Source of the DNA: Gemmatimonadota bacterium
GTDB taxonomy: Bacteria; Gemmatimonadota; Gemmatimonadetes; Gemmatimonadales; GWC2-71-9
DNA: 20,870 nucleotides
Reading direction: 5' to 3'
Assembly: GCA_017889745.1 (NCBI GenBank)
Contig: JAGGAG010000021.1
Location: forward strand, 1 to 20,870
Shown here: positions 1 to 8,800 of the stretch, piece after piece
How positions within the stretch are numbered: position 1 is the stretch's first letter
Layout: every line of letters begins with the position of its first letter
Position numbers and translations under genes: made by a program
The notes under the pieces: model-generated
The model's database searches: none
What the model saw: the letters and a program-made list of their open reading frames with translations, nothing else
Told to the model about the DNA's origin: nothing

Positions 1-399
1 GTTGAGCACCGGGATGATCTCGAGCCCGGCGTCCATCGCCAGGAACAGGTTGCTCAGCGTCTGCGCCTGGATGCCCTGGGAAGCGTCCACCACGAGGATG
101 GCTCCCTCACAGGCGTTGAGCGACCGTGATACCTCGTAGGTGAAGTCGACGTGCCCGGGGGTGTCGATCAGGTTGAGCTCGTAGTCCACGCCGTTGCTGG
201 CGTGGTAGGTCATGCGGACCGCGTTGAGCTTGATGGTGATCCCGCGCTCGCGCTCGAGATCCATGGTATCCAGCAGCTGCTCCCGCATGAGCCGCTTCGC
301 CACCGTGGCCGTCTGCTCGATGAGGCGGTCGGCGAGCGTGGACTTGCCATGGTCGATGTGGGCGACGATGCAGAAGTTCCGGATGGTAGATTGGGACAT
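1..399 (-). CDS. lepA: Elongation factor 4 (LepA), N-terminal part, cut by window edge
   Basis: LepA/EF4 is a ribosome-binding translational GTPase. Only the first 133 codons are present; the gene runs off the left edge in frame. The visible part is the start of the GTPase domain: the P-loop region reads AHIDHGKST (about residues 13-21), the switch I region carries ERERGITI, and the G3 motif is DTPGHVDF. The break falls just before the expected NKID motif. The ATG at 399 gives the usual short LepA N-terminus (MSQSTIRNFCIVAHIDHGK). No Shine-Dalgarno sequence is visible upstream; instead a TATATT hexamer ends 10 nt before the ATG, which suggests a leaderless or near-leaderless mRNA. The gene is divergent from the quinone oxidoreductase. 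The TypA gene at the other end of the window is a related GTPase but clearly distinct in its motifs' surroundings. Confidence 0.96.
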   Translation of the reverse strand, partial: MSQSTIRNFCIVAHIDHGKSTLADRLIEQTATVAKRLMREQLLDTMDLERERGITIKLNAVRMTYHASNGVDYELNLIDTPGHVDFTYEVSRSLNACEGAILVVDASQGIQAQTLSNLFLAMDAGLEIIPVLN

Positions 400-409
400 G
401 ATGCAGGAG

Positions 410-417
410 AATATAGT
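410..417. promoter_or_regulatory. Overlapping divergent -10 hexamers between lepA and the oxidoreductase
   Basis: On the minus strand TATATT (415 to 410) lies 10 nt before the lepA ATG. On the plus strand TATAGT (412-417) lies 30 nt before the ATG at 448 and 45 nt before the ATG at 463. The two hexamers share four base pairs. The plus strand has a TTGGGA at 391-396, but the spacer is only 15 nt; no convincing -35 box is seen for lepA. The calls rest on hexamer similarity and position only. Confidence 0.4.
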
Positions 418-462
418 TGAGGACCCTCACCCGGACGCCGCTCGACCATGCCTGAAGTCCCC

Positions 463-1431
463 ATGAGAGCCATCCGCGTCCTCGCCACGGGCGGGCCGGA
501 GGTGCTCGAGCACGCCGATGTGCCGCGGCCGGTGCCGGGTCCCGGCCAGGTCCTGATCAGGATCGAGGCCACCGGCGTCAATTTCATCGAGGTCTACCAG
601 CGCACCGGCCTGTATCCGGTGGCGCTCCCCGCCACGCCCGGCGGCGAAGCGGCGGGCACGGTGCACTCGGTGGGCGAGGGAGTCTCCGCCTTCCGGCCGG
701 GCGAGCGCGTCGCGTCCACCAGCATGACCGGCGCCTACGCGGAGTACGGGCTGGTGGCGGCCGACCGGCTGGTGCGCATTCCCGAGGGGGTCACCACCCG
801 GCAGGCCGCGGCGGTGCTCCTGCAGGGAATGACCGCGCACTACCTCGTCAGCGCGACGCGCCCGCTCGCCCCGGGCGACACCTGCCTCGTGCACGCGGCG
901 GCGGGTGGCACGGGCCTGCTCATCTGCCAGGTGGCGCGGAAGCGGGGAGCCAGGGTCATCGGCACGGCCTCCACCGGGGAGAAGGCGGCGCTGGCTCGCG
1001 CCGCGGGCGCCCACGAGGTCATCATCTACACCCGCGAAGACTTCGTCGTGCGGACAAAGGACCTCACCGGCGGCGCCGGGGTGCAGGTGGTCTACGACTC
1101 GGTGGGCCGCACCACCTTCCTCTCAGGGTTCGACTGTCTCGCCCCGAGGGGCATGATGGTACTCTTTGGCCAGTCGAGCGGGCCGGTGGCGCCGGTCGAT
1201 CCGCAGCTCCTCGTGCAGAAAGGCTCGCTCTTCCTGACCCGGCCGACCCTCAATGCCTACATCGCCACCCCGGCGGAACTGCAGGCGCGCGCCACCGAGG
1301 TGCTCGGCTGGGTGGCCAGCGGAGCCCTCTCGGTGCGCGTGGGCGCGGCGTTCCCGCTGGCCGCGGCGGCACAGGCGCATCGCGAGCTCGAGGGTCGCCG
1401 TACGACCGGAAAGGTGCTGCTCCTTCCCTAG
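463..1431 (+). CDS. NADPH:quinone oxidoreductase, zinc-independent MDR family
   Basis: A 322-residue medium-chain dehydrogenase/reductase resembling Qor, which reduces quinones with NADPH in the cytosol. The N-terminal GroES-like domain contains the segment TGVNFIEVYQRTGLYP and lacks the cysteine cluster of zinc-binding alcohol dehydrogenases. The Rossmann domain has the nucleotide-binding stretch HAAAGGTG near residues 145-152. The C-terminus (RRTTGKVLLLP) is typical of the family. The start at 463 (MRAIRVLATGGPEV) matches the usual family start; the upstream in-frame ATG at 448 would add MPEVP and cannot be excluded. Neither has a strong Shine-Dalgarno sequence. The stop codon directly abuts the ATG of the transporter that follows, so the two are probably co-translated. 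The true electron acceptor cannot be read from sequence. Confidence 0.9.
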   Translation: MRAIRVLATGGPEVLEHADVPRPVPGPGQVLIRIEATGVNFIEVYQRTGLYPVALPATPGGEAAGTVHSVGEGVSAFRPGERVASTSMTGAYAEYGLVAADRLVRIPEGVTTRQAAAVLLQGMTAHYLVSATRPLAPGDTCLVHAAAGGTGLLICQVARKRGARVIGTASTGEKAALARAAGAHEVIIYTREDFVVRTKDLTGGAGVQVVYDSVGRTTFLSGFDCLAPRGMMVLFGQSSGPVAPVDPQLLVQKGSLFLTRPTLNAYIATPAELQARATEVLGWVASGALSVRVGAAFPLAAAAQAHRELEGRRTTGKVLLLP

Positions 1432-2322
1432 ATGCCGCTCACCACTCCAGCGCTCGGCCTCCTGCTCGTCGTGCTCATCTGGGGAGGCAACTTCACCGCC
1501 ACCAAGCTGGCGTTCTCCGAGATCCCGCCGCTCGCCTTCACGGCGGTGCGGTTCACGTTCGGCGCCGTGCTCATGTGGCTCGTCCTCGCCCGCCGCGAGG
1601 GATGGCGCCTGCCCCCCAGGGCGACCTGGCTTCCGCTGATCCTGCTCGGCATCGTCGGTAACACGATCTACCAGCTCTGCTTCATGACCGGCCTCTCCCG
1701 CACCACGGCCACGAACAGTTCGCTGATCCTGGCCAGCATGCCGACCGTCGTCACGGTGGCAGCCGGGGCGCTCGGGTTCGAGGAGGTGACGGCACGGCAG
1801 AAATGGGCGCTGGCGATCGCCACGCTGGGGGTCATGCTCGTCGTGGCGTCGCGCGGCCTCACCCTCGAGGGCGGCGATCTCGCGGGCGACATGCTCATGC
1901 TCGCGGCGGTGGCCTGCTGGGCGATCTACACCCTCGGCCTGCGCACCCTCACGGGAAAGGTGAGTACGCTCGCGCTCACGACATGGACCCTGATCACCGG
2001 CACGCCGGGCCTGCTCATCGCCGGCGTGCCGGAGGCGTGGCGGCTCAACTGGCACACGGTGACGGCGCGGGGCTGGGGCGGCCTGGCCTACGCGACGCTG
2101 CTGTCGCTGGTGGTGGCCTACGTGCTGTGGAACCGCGGCGTGCGGCAGATCGGGCCCAGTCGCGCGGCGCTCTTCACCACGCTCACGCCCCTGGTCGCGA
2201 CGCTCACGGCGATCGTGGTGCTGGGCGAACGCCCCGGATTGCTGCACCTGGCCGGCGGCGCGATGATCATTGCAGGTGTGCTGGTGTCTCGGCGGCCGGG
2301 CCGGCCCGCCCCGGCGCCTTGA
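1432..2322 (+). CDS. EamA (drug/metabolite transporter superfamily) permease
   Basis: A 296-residue inner-membrane protein with about ten hydrophobic helices arranged as two EamA repeats. The first repeat starts with LLVVLIWGGNFTATKLAF, the second with the segment around ACWAIYTLGLRTL, and the protein ends with the usual LxGERPxxxHxxGxxxIxxG pattern before an arginine-rich tail. Length and helix pattern are normal for the family, whose members export or import amino acids, nucleosides and other metabolites; the substrate cannot be predicted. The ATG follows the oxidoreductase stop with no gap and no room for its own leader, implying reinitiation by the same ribosomes. Only 12 bp separate its stop from the convergent stop of the AhpD-like gene, and no bidirectional terminator is seen there. 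Confidence 0.92.
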   Translation: MPLTTPALGLLLVVLIWGGNFTATKLAFSEIPPLAFTAVRFTFGAVLMWLVLARREGWRLPPRATWLPLILLGIVGNTIYQLCFMTGLSRTTATNSSLILASMPTVVTVAAGALGFEEVTARQKWALAIATLGVMLVVASRGLTLEGGDLAGDMLMLAAVACWAIYTLGLRTLTGKVSTLALTTWTLITGTPGLLIAGVPEAWRLNWHTVTARGWGGLAYATLLSLVVAYVLWNRGVRQIGPSRAALFTTLTPLVATLTAIVVLGERPGLLHLAGGAMIIAGVLVSRRPGRPAPAP

Positions 2323-2334
2323 CGGAAGGTGACC

Positions 2335-2679
2335 TCAGCCCGGCGCCAGTTCCTCCAGGCGCGCCATCGCCCGGCGCAGGTGTGGAATGACGATGCTGCC
2401 CCCCACCACGAGCCCCACCGAGAAGATCTCCAGGAATTCCTCGCGGGTCGTGCCTTCCTCGTGACAGCGCACCACGTGATAGGTGATGCAGTCGTCGCAG
2501 CGCAGCACGAGGCTCGAGACCAGGCCAAGCATCTCCTTGGTCTTCGTGCCCAGCGCACCCGGCTCGTAGCAGCGGTGATCGAGCGCGAAGAAGCGGCTGA
2601 TGGTGAGGTTGCCCGCGTTCAGGATGATGTCGTTCATCCGTCCGCGGAAGGCGTTGAAGTCGGCCAGGGAATCGGTCAC
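2335..2679 (-). CDS. Carboxymuconolactone decarboxylase (AhpD-like) family protein
   Basis: A 114-residue all-helical protein of the CMD/AhpD family. The conserved core KEMLGLVSSLVLRCDDCITYH carries the CxxC pair (C61, C64) and a following histidine (H68), the usual redox or proton-relay set of AhpD-like proteins. Family members act as alkylhydroperoxidase partners or as decarboxylases; this subtype is normally annotated only at family level. The start is taken as the GTG at 2679 because homologues of this type begin a few residues before the xxDFNAFRxRMN segment, and because this GTG overlaps the stop of the upstream gene (GTGA), implying translational coupling. A weak GGAAG lies just upstream. 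Longer in-frame extensions on this strand read through the upstream gene in another frame and are not credible. Confidence 0.88.
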   Translation of the reverse strand: MTDSLADFNAFRGRMNDIILNAGNLTISRFFALDHRCYEPGALGTKTKEMLGLVSSLVLRCDDCITYHVVRCHEEGTTREEFLEIFSVGLVVGGSIVIPHLRRAMARLEELAPG

Positions 2680-2936
2680 TGCTTCCGTCGCTTGAGCTCC
2701 GGCTCGCCGGTGCTCTGCGGTGGGCCCGACGGCCGGCTGGCGGCCGGTGTCTCGGGACGGCTGGGTGGTGGTGATGGGGGTGTCTGCGGTCTCGCCTGGC
2801 CGCCGGAGGGCTGCGGCTTCGGCGCTTCCCTGGGCTGCCGGCCGGCCTGTGCGTACAGCGACTGGCTCCGGTGTACAACCGGTGTCGCCGCGAACAGGGC
2901 GATGACGATGACGGCGGCTGATGCCAGGGACTTCAT
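2676..2936 (-). CDS. Small secreted proline-rich protein, function unknown
   Basis: An 86-residue protein that I do not recognise. It begins with a signal-peptide-like segment (MKSLASAAVIVIALFAATP) and a possible signal peptidase site after AQA near residue 31. The mature part is rich in Pro, Ser, Gly and Arg, low in complexity, and ends with the basic tail KRRKQ. The ATG at 2936 is chosen because GGAGG lies 4 nt upstream, far better than for the longer ORF that opens at 3020. Its TGA overlaps the GTG of the AhpD-like gene, so the two form an operon. The coupling and strong ribosome binding site argue that it is translated; the sequence shows no enzymatic motif. A periplasmic or surface linker-type protein is a guess. 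Confidence 0.6.
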   Translation of the reverse strand: MKSLASAAVIVIALFAATPVVHRSQSLYAQAGRQPREAPKPQPSGGQARPQTPPSPPPSRPETPAASRPSGPPQSTGEPELKRRKQ

Positions 2937-2940
2937 GAAA

Positions 2941-2945
2941 CCTCC
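2941..2945 (-). promoter_or_regulatory. Ribosome binding site of the proline-rich protein gene
   Basis: GGAGG on the minus strand, 4 nt before the ATG at 2936. It is one of the strongest Shine-Dalgarno matches in the window and decides this start over the upstream in-frame ATG at 3020. Confidence 0.6.
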
Positions 2946-3089
2946 AACCCCATCCGGGAGTACGGGCGAGAGCAGCAAATGTGCCATCTCGCGCCACGCA
3001 TGCAAGGTCTTTGCTGACAATCACCGCCCGTTCCTCGCTGGCCACAACCGTCCACCCGGAGTGTCCCGACCTGCGGTCACCGCTGTGCG

Positions 3090-3119
3090 TTGACGATGGA
3101 CGGGGTGCACCCGTACGTT
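3090..3119 (+). promoter_or_regulatory. Candidate sigma-70-type promoter of the DUF58-mfd-pdxA operon
   Basis: TTGACG at 3090-3095 (5 of 6 to TTGACA), an 18-nt spacer, and TACGTT at 3114-3119 (4 of 6 to TATAAT). The -10 ends 9 nt before the ATG at 3129, so the mRNA would have almost no leader. A short perfect inverted repeat (GCGGT-C-ACCGC, 3073-3083) lies just upstream of the -35 and could be an operator, although it is short enough to occur by chance. Confidence 0.5.
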
Positions 3120-3128
3120 GCGCCCCGC

Positions 3129-4049
3129 ATGTCGCGTCCTGAAGCATCAGCTGCCCGAGCCCGGCTCGATCTCCTCGATCCGGTGGACGTCGCACGCCTG
3201 GGAGGGCTGGAACTGGTCAGCGAAGGGATCGTGGAGGGGTTCCTCAGCGGGCTCCACCGGTCGCCGCGCCGCGGGTTCTCGGTCGAGTTCGCCGAGCACC
3301 GGATGTACCAGCCCGGCGACGAGCTTCGGTACGTCGACTGGAAGATGCTGGGCCGCAGCGACCGGCTCTACGTCAAGCAGTATGAGGAAGAGACCAACCT
3401 CCGCGCGATGATCGTGTGCGACGCCAGCAAGTCGATGGCCTGGTCGGGCGCGCCCGACCTCGTGTTGTCGAAGCTCGCGTACGCGCAGCGCCTCATTGCC
3501 TCGCTCTCGCTCATCCTCGTTCGGCAGCGTGACGCGACCGGGCTCATCGTCTTCGACGACGAGGTCCGCAGCGTGACGCCTCCCCGGGCGCGCGCGGCCC
3601 ACTGGCGCCAGCTGCTCGTGACGCTGAGCGCCGCGAAGGCCGGCCAGGGCACCGCCGCCGCGCCGGCGCTCAAGCGGGTCGTCGACACGCTGCGTCGTCG
3701 CGGCCTCGTCGTCTTCGTTTCCGACCTCCTGCTCGATCGCGACCTCGCGCTCACCGCGCTCCGGTTCCTGCGCCATCGCGGGCACCAGGTGGTGGTGCTG
3801 CACCTCATGGATCCCGCCGAGGTGACGCTGTCGGGACCGGCGGAAGCCCGCTTCGAGGATCCCGAGACCGGCACTGCCGTGGTGCTGCGGCCCCGTGACT
3901 GGGCCGCGGCGTACGACCGAACCGTGCGAGGCGCCGTCTCCGACTGGAATGCCGCGTGCCGGCGCAGCGGCATCAGGTACCATCGCATCGTGACCGACAC
4001 GCCGTTCGGTCACGCGCTGCGGGTCGTGCTGGCGAACCCGTCCCCATGA
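3129..4049 (+). CDS. DUF58 domain protein (VWA-like)
   Basis: A 306-residue cytoplasmic or membrane-associated DUF58 protein. The diagnostic segment runs from RRGFSVEFAEHRMYQPGDE through RYVDWKMLGRSDRLYVKQYEEE, followed by a VWA-like strand and a DxSxS metal-site motif (D98, S100, S102 in CDASKSMAW). Such proteins usually sit beside MoxR-type AAA+ ATPases and BatA-like membrane proteins in chaperone-like modules of uncertain function; here the BatA-like partner follows directly but no MoxR gene is in the window. The ATG at 3129 is chosen because a candidate -10 box lies just before it; an ATG at 3096 (11 more residues) is possible, while the TTG at 3090 is part of the -35. The stop overlaps the next start (ATGA). 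Confidence 0.9.
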   Translation: MSRPEASAARARLDLLDPVDVARLGGLELVSEGIVEGFLSGLHRSPRRGFSVEFAEHRMYQPGDELRYVDWKMLGRSDRLYVKQYEEETNLRAMIVCDASKSMAWSGAPDLVLSKLAYAQRLIASLSLILVRQRDATGLIVFDDEVRSVTPPRARAAHWRQLLVTLSAAKAGQGTAAAPALKRVVDTLRRRGLVVFVSDLLLDRDLALTALRFLRHRGHQVVVLHLMDPAEVTLSGPAEARFEDPETGTAVVLRPRDWAAAYDRTVRGAVSDWNAACRRSGIRYHRIVTDTPFGHALRVVLANPSP

Positions 4050-5824
4050 CCTTTCTCCATCCCTGGCTGCTCACCGGGCTGCTGGCGGCCGGGGTACCGC
4101 TGTTGCTGCACCTCGTGCAGCGCCGCGAACCGCCCACGGTCGTGTTCCCGGCGGTCCGCTATCTCCTCGATGCCACGCGCGAGCACCAGCGCCGGCTGCG
4201 GATCCGGCACTGGCTGTTGCTCCTCCTGCGCACGCTCCTCGTCGTGGCACTGGTGCTGGCAGCGGCTGGACCCACGATGCGCCGCTCGGGTGTCACCGAG
4301 CACGCGCCGGGCGCGCTCGTGCTGGTGCTGGACAACAGCCTGAGCAGCGCCGCGGTGGTGGGTGGAACGCCGAGGCTCGATCAGCTGGTGCGCGCCGCGG
4401 ACGCGGTGCTGGCGCGAGCCACACCCGCGGATGCCGTATGGCTCGTCCTGGCCGATGGTGCGGCGCGGCGGGGTGATCCCGCGACGCTGCGTTCGGCGCT
4501 GCGTGGCCTGCACGCGTCCACGGCGCGGCTCGACCTCGGTCACGCGGTGCAGGCGGCGAGCGAGGTGCTCGCCGGCGAGGCACTCCCCGGAGAGGTCGTG
4601 GTCGTCACCGACCTTCAGGCATCGGCCCTGAGCGCCGCCGCGCCGCGCGTGCCGGTGACGGTGGCGCGCCCGGACGGCGCGGTACCCCGGAACGTCGGCG
4701 TCGCGGAGCTCGCGGCCGGGTCGCAGCCGTGGTCCACCGACGGCGGTCAGGTGCAAGTGACGGTCGTCGGCGACTCAGGCGCCCAGGTGCCGCTGGCGCT
4801 CATGGCGGGCGACCGGCCCGCGCGGCAGGCGCTGGCGACCGTCGGGGGCGCGGTGCAGGTCGCCATTCCCGGCGCCGCCGCGGGCTGGTACGCGCTCAAG
4901 GCGGCGATCCAGCCGGATGAGCTGCGGCTCGATGACCAGCGCGTCCTCGGATTGCGCATGGCGCCGCTCGCCCGCGCGTCCTGTGCCGGGGCGGGCCGGT
5001 TCGCCGAAGCCGCCTGCGATGTGCTGCGAGCCAACGGCCGGCTCCTCCCGGGCGACGACATCGTGCTCGGGGGATTTGGCGCGTCCGCGTCGGTGATCCT
5101 GCCGCCGGCGGATCCCGCCTCTCTCGGCGCCGTGAACCGCGAGCTCGAGCGGCGCGGTGTCGCGTGGCGCTTCGGTGACCCCGGACCTGCTGGCACCACC
5201 GACAGCACCGGCATCCTGGCACCGGCGCGCCTCTTCCAGCGCCTTCGTCTCGTGCCGTCGGGAAGCGGCCGCACCGGCGCGCTGGTAACCACCGGCGGCG
5301 AGCCGTGGCTGGTGCGAAGCGGGTCGGTGCTGCTCGTGGGCAGCCGGCTCGATACCGGGTGGACCGAGTTGCCCTTCCGGGCGGAGTTCGTCCCCTTCGT
5401 CGACGTGCTCCTCAACCGGCTGGCACGCGGCGAGGTCGCGTCCCTCGATGTGCCTGCGGGAGCTGCTGGCGCCGTGCCTGATCTGGTGTCGGCGGTCGGG
5501 AAGGGACCGCACCGCTGGCCCGTTGAAGGCGGAGGGCGTTTCGCACCACCCGATACCGGCCTCTACTTCCTTCTCCGTGGCACCGACACCGTCGGCACGC
5601 TCGCGGCCAACCCCGATCCGCGTGAGTCGATGCTGCAGCAGGCAAGTGATGCGCAAGTGCGCGCCCTCTGGCGGGGCACCACCGTCGTTCCGCTCGACCA
5701 GGCGGCACCTGCCGCGTTCTCCGCCAGCGCGCGCGGCGACCTGCGCGGTCCGCTGCTCTGGCTCGCGCTCGTCCTCGGGCTCGCCGAAGTCGGGCTCGCC
5801 AGCGTGTGGGGCCGTCGCGCATGA
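4046..5824 (+). CDS. BatA-like membrane protein with VWA-like domain
   Basis: A 592-residue protein opening with the BatA N-terminal domain: a first membrane segment in FLHPWLLTGLLAAGVPLLLH, the sequence RREPPTVVFPAVRYL, then a second membrane helix (HWLLLLLRTLLVVALVLAAAG). A VWA-like domain follows with a DxSxS motif (D96, S98, S100 in LDNSLSS) and a later VVTDLQ strand. The long middle part is probably periplasmic, and one more membrane helix (LLWLALVLGLAEVGLASVW) ends the protein. The ATG at 4046 overlaps the DUF58 stop. BatA-like and DUF58 proteins are commonly co-encoded and may act together at the membrane; their client is unknown. The stop overlaps the mfd start (ATGA), tying this pair to transcription repair in one transcript. 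Confidence 0.85.
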   Translation: MTFLHPWLLTGLLAAGVPLLLHLVQRREPPTVVFPAVRYLLDATREHQRRLRIRHWLLLLLRTLLVVALVLAAAGPTMRRSGVTEHAPGALVLVLDNSLSSAAVVGGTPRLDQLVRAADAVLARATPADAVWLVLADGAARRGDPATLRSALRGLHASTARLDLGHAVQAASEVLAGEALPGEVVVVTDLQASALSAAAPRVPVTVARPDGAVPRNVGVAELAAGSQPWSTDGGQVQVTVVGDSGAQVPLALMAGDRPARQALATVGGAVQVAIPGAAAGWYALKAAIQPDELRLDDQRVLGLRMAPLARASCAGAGRFAEAACDVLRANGRLLPGDDIVLGGFGASASVILPPADPASLGAVNRELERRGVAWRFGDPGPAGTTDSTGILAPARLFQRLRLVPSGSGRTGALVTTGGEPWLVRSGSVLLVGSRLDTGWTELPFRAEFVPFVDVLLNRLARGEVASLDVPAGAAGAVPDLVSAVGKGPHRWPVEGGGRFAPPDTGLYFLLRGTDTVGTLAANPDPRESMLQQASDAQVRALWRGTTVVPLDQAAPAAFSASARGDLRGPLLWLALVLGLAEVGLASVWGRRA

Positions 5825-8800
5825 GCCTTCCGCTGCTGCTCGACGCGTTCGAACGCACGCCGGCGGGCCACGACCTCGCCGGCCAGCTGCCGGGTCGCGG
5901 GGCGTCCCTCGATCTGGGCGGGCTGCCGGGATCGAGCGGTGCCGTGCTGGCGGCCGCGCTGGTGCGTTCCTCGCCGCAGCGCCTCATGGCGGTCGTGGCG
6001 CCGACGCCGGCGGACGCCGAGCGCTGGCTGAGCGACCTGCAGTTCCTCTCCGACGAGCCGCTGGCACTCTATCCGCAGCGCGAAGCGCTGGGAGAGGAGG
6101 AGCCGCACTACGAGATCGCGGGCGAGCGCGTCGAGACGATCGAGGCCCTGCTCGGGGGGCGCCTGCGCATCGTCGTCACGACGGCGCGCGCCATCGCCGA
6201 GCGTACGCGGGTGCCGGCCTCCCTGGAGAAGAGCCGTATCCGGCTCGCGAAGGGCACCCGCATTCGGCCGCAGGTGCTGGTGCAGGATCTCGAGGCGATG
6301 GGTTTCCGTCGCGTCACCACCGTCACCGAGGTCGCCGAGTTCTCGGCCCGGGGCGGCATCGTGGACGTGTACGGGTTTGGCATGGCCTCGGCCACCCGGC
6401 TCGAGTGGTGGGACGACGAAGTCTCTTCGCTGCGCGCGTTCGACCTCACCACCCAGCGCTCCGGGGCGGAACTGGACGAGGTGACGGTGCTGCCCATCAA
6501 GGCGGGCCCGGCGGTCGAGGCGGGCAAGGCGGGCCAGGGGACGGAGGCGGTCGACGTGCGCCGCACGCTGCTGGACCTGCTCCCCTCCGACGCGCTGCTC
6601 CTGCTCGATACGCCGGGCCCGATCGACGACGAGGTCGAGCGGGCGTGGCGCGAGGCGGCCCACCACCTCGAGATCGCCCGCCGGCTCGGCGAGGCCGTGC
6701 CCCAGCGCGAGGAGATTCTCGAGGCGCCGGCGCAGGTGCGTGCCCGCATGAACGCGTTCCCGCGGCTCCGTCTCGTGGCGGAGGGGGCCCAGTTGCAGTT
6801 CGGCTTCCTGCCGCCCGAGCGGATCGACCGCCAGGTGAACCGGCTGCGCGACCTGCTCTCGCGCCCGCCCGACTCGATCATCCTCTGTGACAACGAGGGG
6901 CAGATCGAGCGGCTCGATGAGCTGCTCGAGGAGCGGGGCAACCTGCCGGCACATGCGTCGCTCGTGGTGGGCACGCTCGACGGCGGCTTCCTCATGCCCG
7001 GGCTGCGCGTCCTCACGGACCACGAGATCTTCCGCCGCGCGCGTCGGCTCCGGCGGGCGCGGCGGTACCGGCAGGCGGCGCCGTCGGCCGCCACCGGCGC
7101 GTTGGTCAAGGGCGATTACGTGGTCCACCTCGACCACGGCATCGGCATCTATCGAGGCATCGAGACGATCACCGTCGGCGCGTCGACGATGGAAGTGGCG
7201 GTGGTGGAGTACGAGGGTGGCGACCGGCTCAATGTGCCGCTGTACCGCCTCGACCAGCTCGAGCGCTACCGGTCGGCGGGCGACGACGGTGACCGCCCGC
7301 CACCGAGGATCCATGCGCTCGGGGGCTCGCACTGGAAGAAGGTGCGGGAGAAGGCGCAGCTGGGCATCCGCCAGATGGCCGGCGAGCTGCTCGATCTCTA
7401 CGCCCGTCGCAAGCTGGCGACCGGGTATGCCTTTCCGCCCGACACGCGCTGGCAGCGCGAGCTGGAGTCGAGCTTCCTCTACGAGGACACCCCCGACCAG
7501 CGGAAGGCCACCGAGGACATCAAGCGCGACCTCGAGCAGGCGCGGCCCATGGACCGGCTCCTCGTAGGTGACGTCGGGTACGGCAAGACCGAGATCGCCG
7601 TGCGGGCGGCGTTCAAGGCGGTGCAGGCCGGCAAGCAGGTGGCGGTGCTGGTGCCCACCACCATCCTGGCCGAGCAGCACGGACGCACCTTCACCGAGCG
7701 GCTGGCCGACTACCCGGTGCGGATCGAGGTCCTGTCGCGTTTCCGCACTGCGAAGGAGCAGAAGGCGGCACTGCTGCGGCTCGGCCAGGGCGAGATCGAC
7801 GTCATCATCGGCACCCACCGTCTGCTTTCGCCCGACGTGACCTTCAAGGACCTCGGCCTGCTCATCGTGGACGAGGAGCATCGGTTCGGCGTGAAGCACA
7901 AGGAGCGGCTCAAGGCACTGCGGCTGGCGGTGCACGTGCTGACGCTCACCGCGACCCCGATCCCGCGCACGCTGCACCTGTCACTGGCCGGGCTCCGCGA
8001 CCTGACGCTGATCGAGACGCCGCCGCGCGACCGGTCGCCGATCCTGACCTTCGTGGAGCCCTGGGACGATGGCCTGCTCGAGGAGGCGATGGCGCGCGAA
8101 CTCGACCGCGGGGGCCAGGTGTTCTTCGTTCACAACCGGGTGGAAACCATCGAGACCATGGCGGCCCGCGTGCGTGCCCTGGCGCCGCGCGCGCGCGTCG
8201 GGGTAGCCCACGGTCAGATGGCCTCGGCGCCGCTCGAGGACGTGATGCAGCGCTTCGTGACGGGCGAGATCGAAATCCTGGTGAGCACGATGATCGTCGA
8301 GTCGGGCCTCGACGTGCCCAACGCCAACACGATGATCGTGCACGACGCGCATCGCTTCGGCCTGGCCCAGCTGTACCAGTTGCGGGGCCGCGTCGGCCGC
8401 AGCCATCGCCGCGCGTACTGCTACCTCATCGTGCCCGACTCGATCGACGCCGACGCCGAGGAGCGGCTCAAGGTGCTGGAACATCACACCGACCTCGGCG
8501 CTGGCTACCGGGTGGCGCTCAAGGATCTCGAGCTGCGTGGCGCCGGCAACATGCTCGGCGCCGAGCAGTCGGGGCAGGCGCACGCGGTCGGCTTCGACCT
8601 GTACCTGCGCTGGCTGGAGGAGACGGTGCAGGCGCTCCGGGGCCAGGGCGGCCGCGAAACCCAGCCGCCGCCCGAGGTGGTGCTCGACCGGGCGGCCCAC
8701 CTCCCCGACTCCTTCGTCGGGGATGATGACACCAAGCTCGACCTGTACCGCAGACTGGCGCGGGCCGAGGCGCCTGATGAGATTGATGGGCTTCGCTCGG

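Noticed and set aside
2298..2307. GGGCCGGCCC palindrome near the convergent stops at 2322/2335 as a terminator
   Set aside because: It is inside the transporter coding sequence, has no loop or T-run, and such palindromes are common at this GC content.
3073..3083. GCGGT-C-ACCGC inverted repeat as an operator
   Set aside because: It lies at a suitable place upstream of the -35, but five-base arms are expected by chance in this composition; kept only as a note with the promoter.
3090..3128. TTG at 3090 as start of the DUF58 gene
   Set aside because: It coincides with the TTGACG -35-like box and gives an N-terminal extension without family similarity; 3129 or, less likely, 3096 is better.
2335..3195. 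286-residue version of the AhpD-like protein
   Set aside because: The extra N-terminal part is the shadow of the secreted proline-rich gene in another frame; family members are about 110 residues and the GTG at 2679 is coupled to the upstream stop.
5563..7977. 804-residue open frame on the minus strand inside mfd
   Set aside because: It is a shadow of the GC-rich coding strand: rich in His, Arg, Asp and Glu with no domain, while the plus frame encodes complete Mfd.
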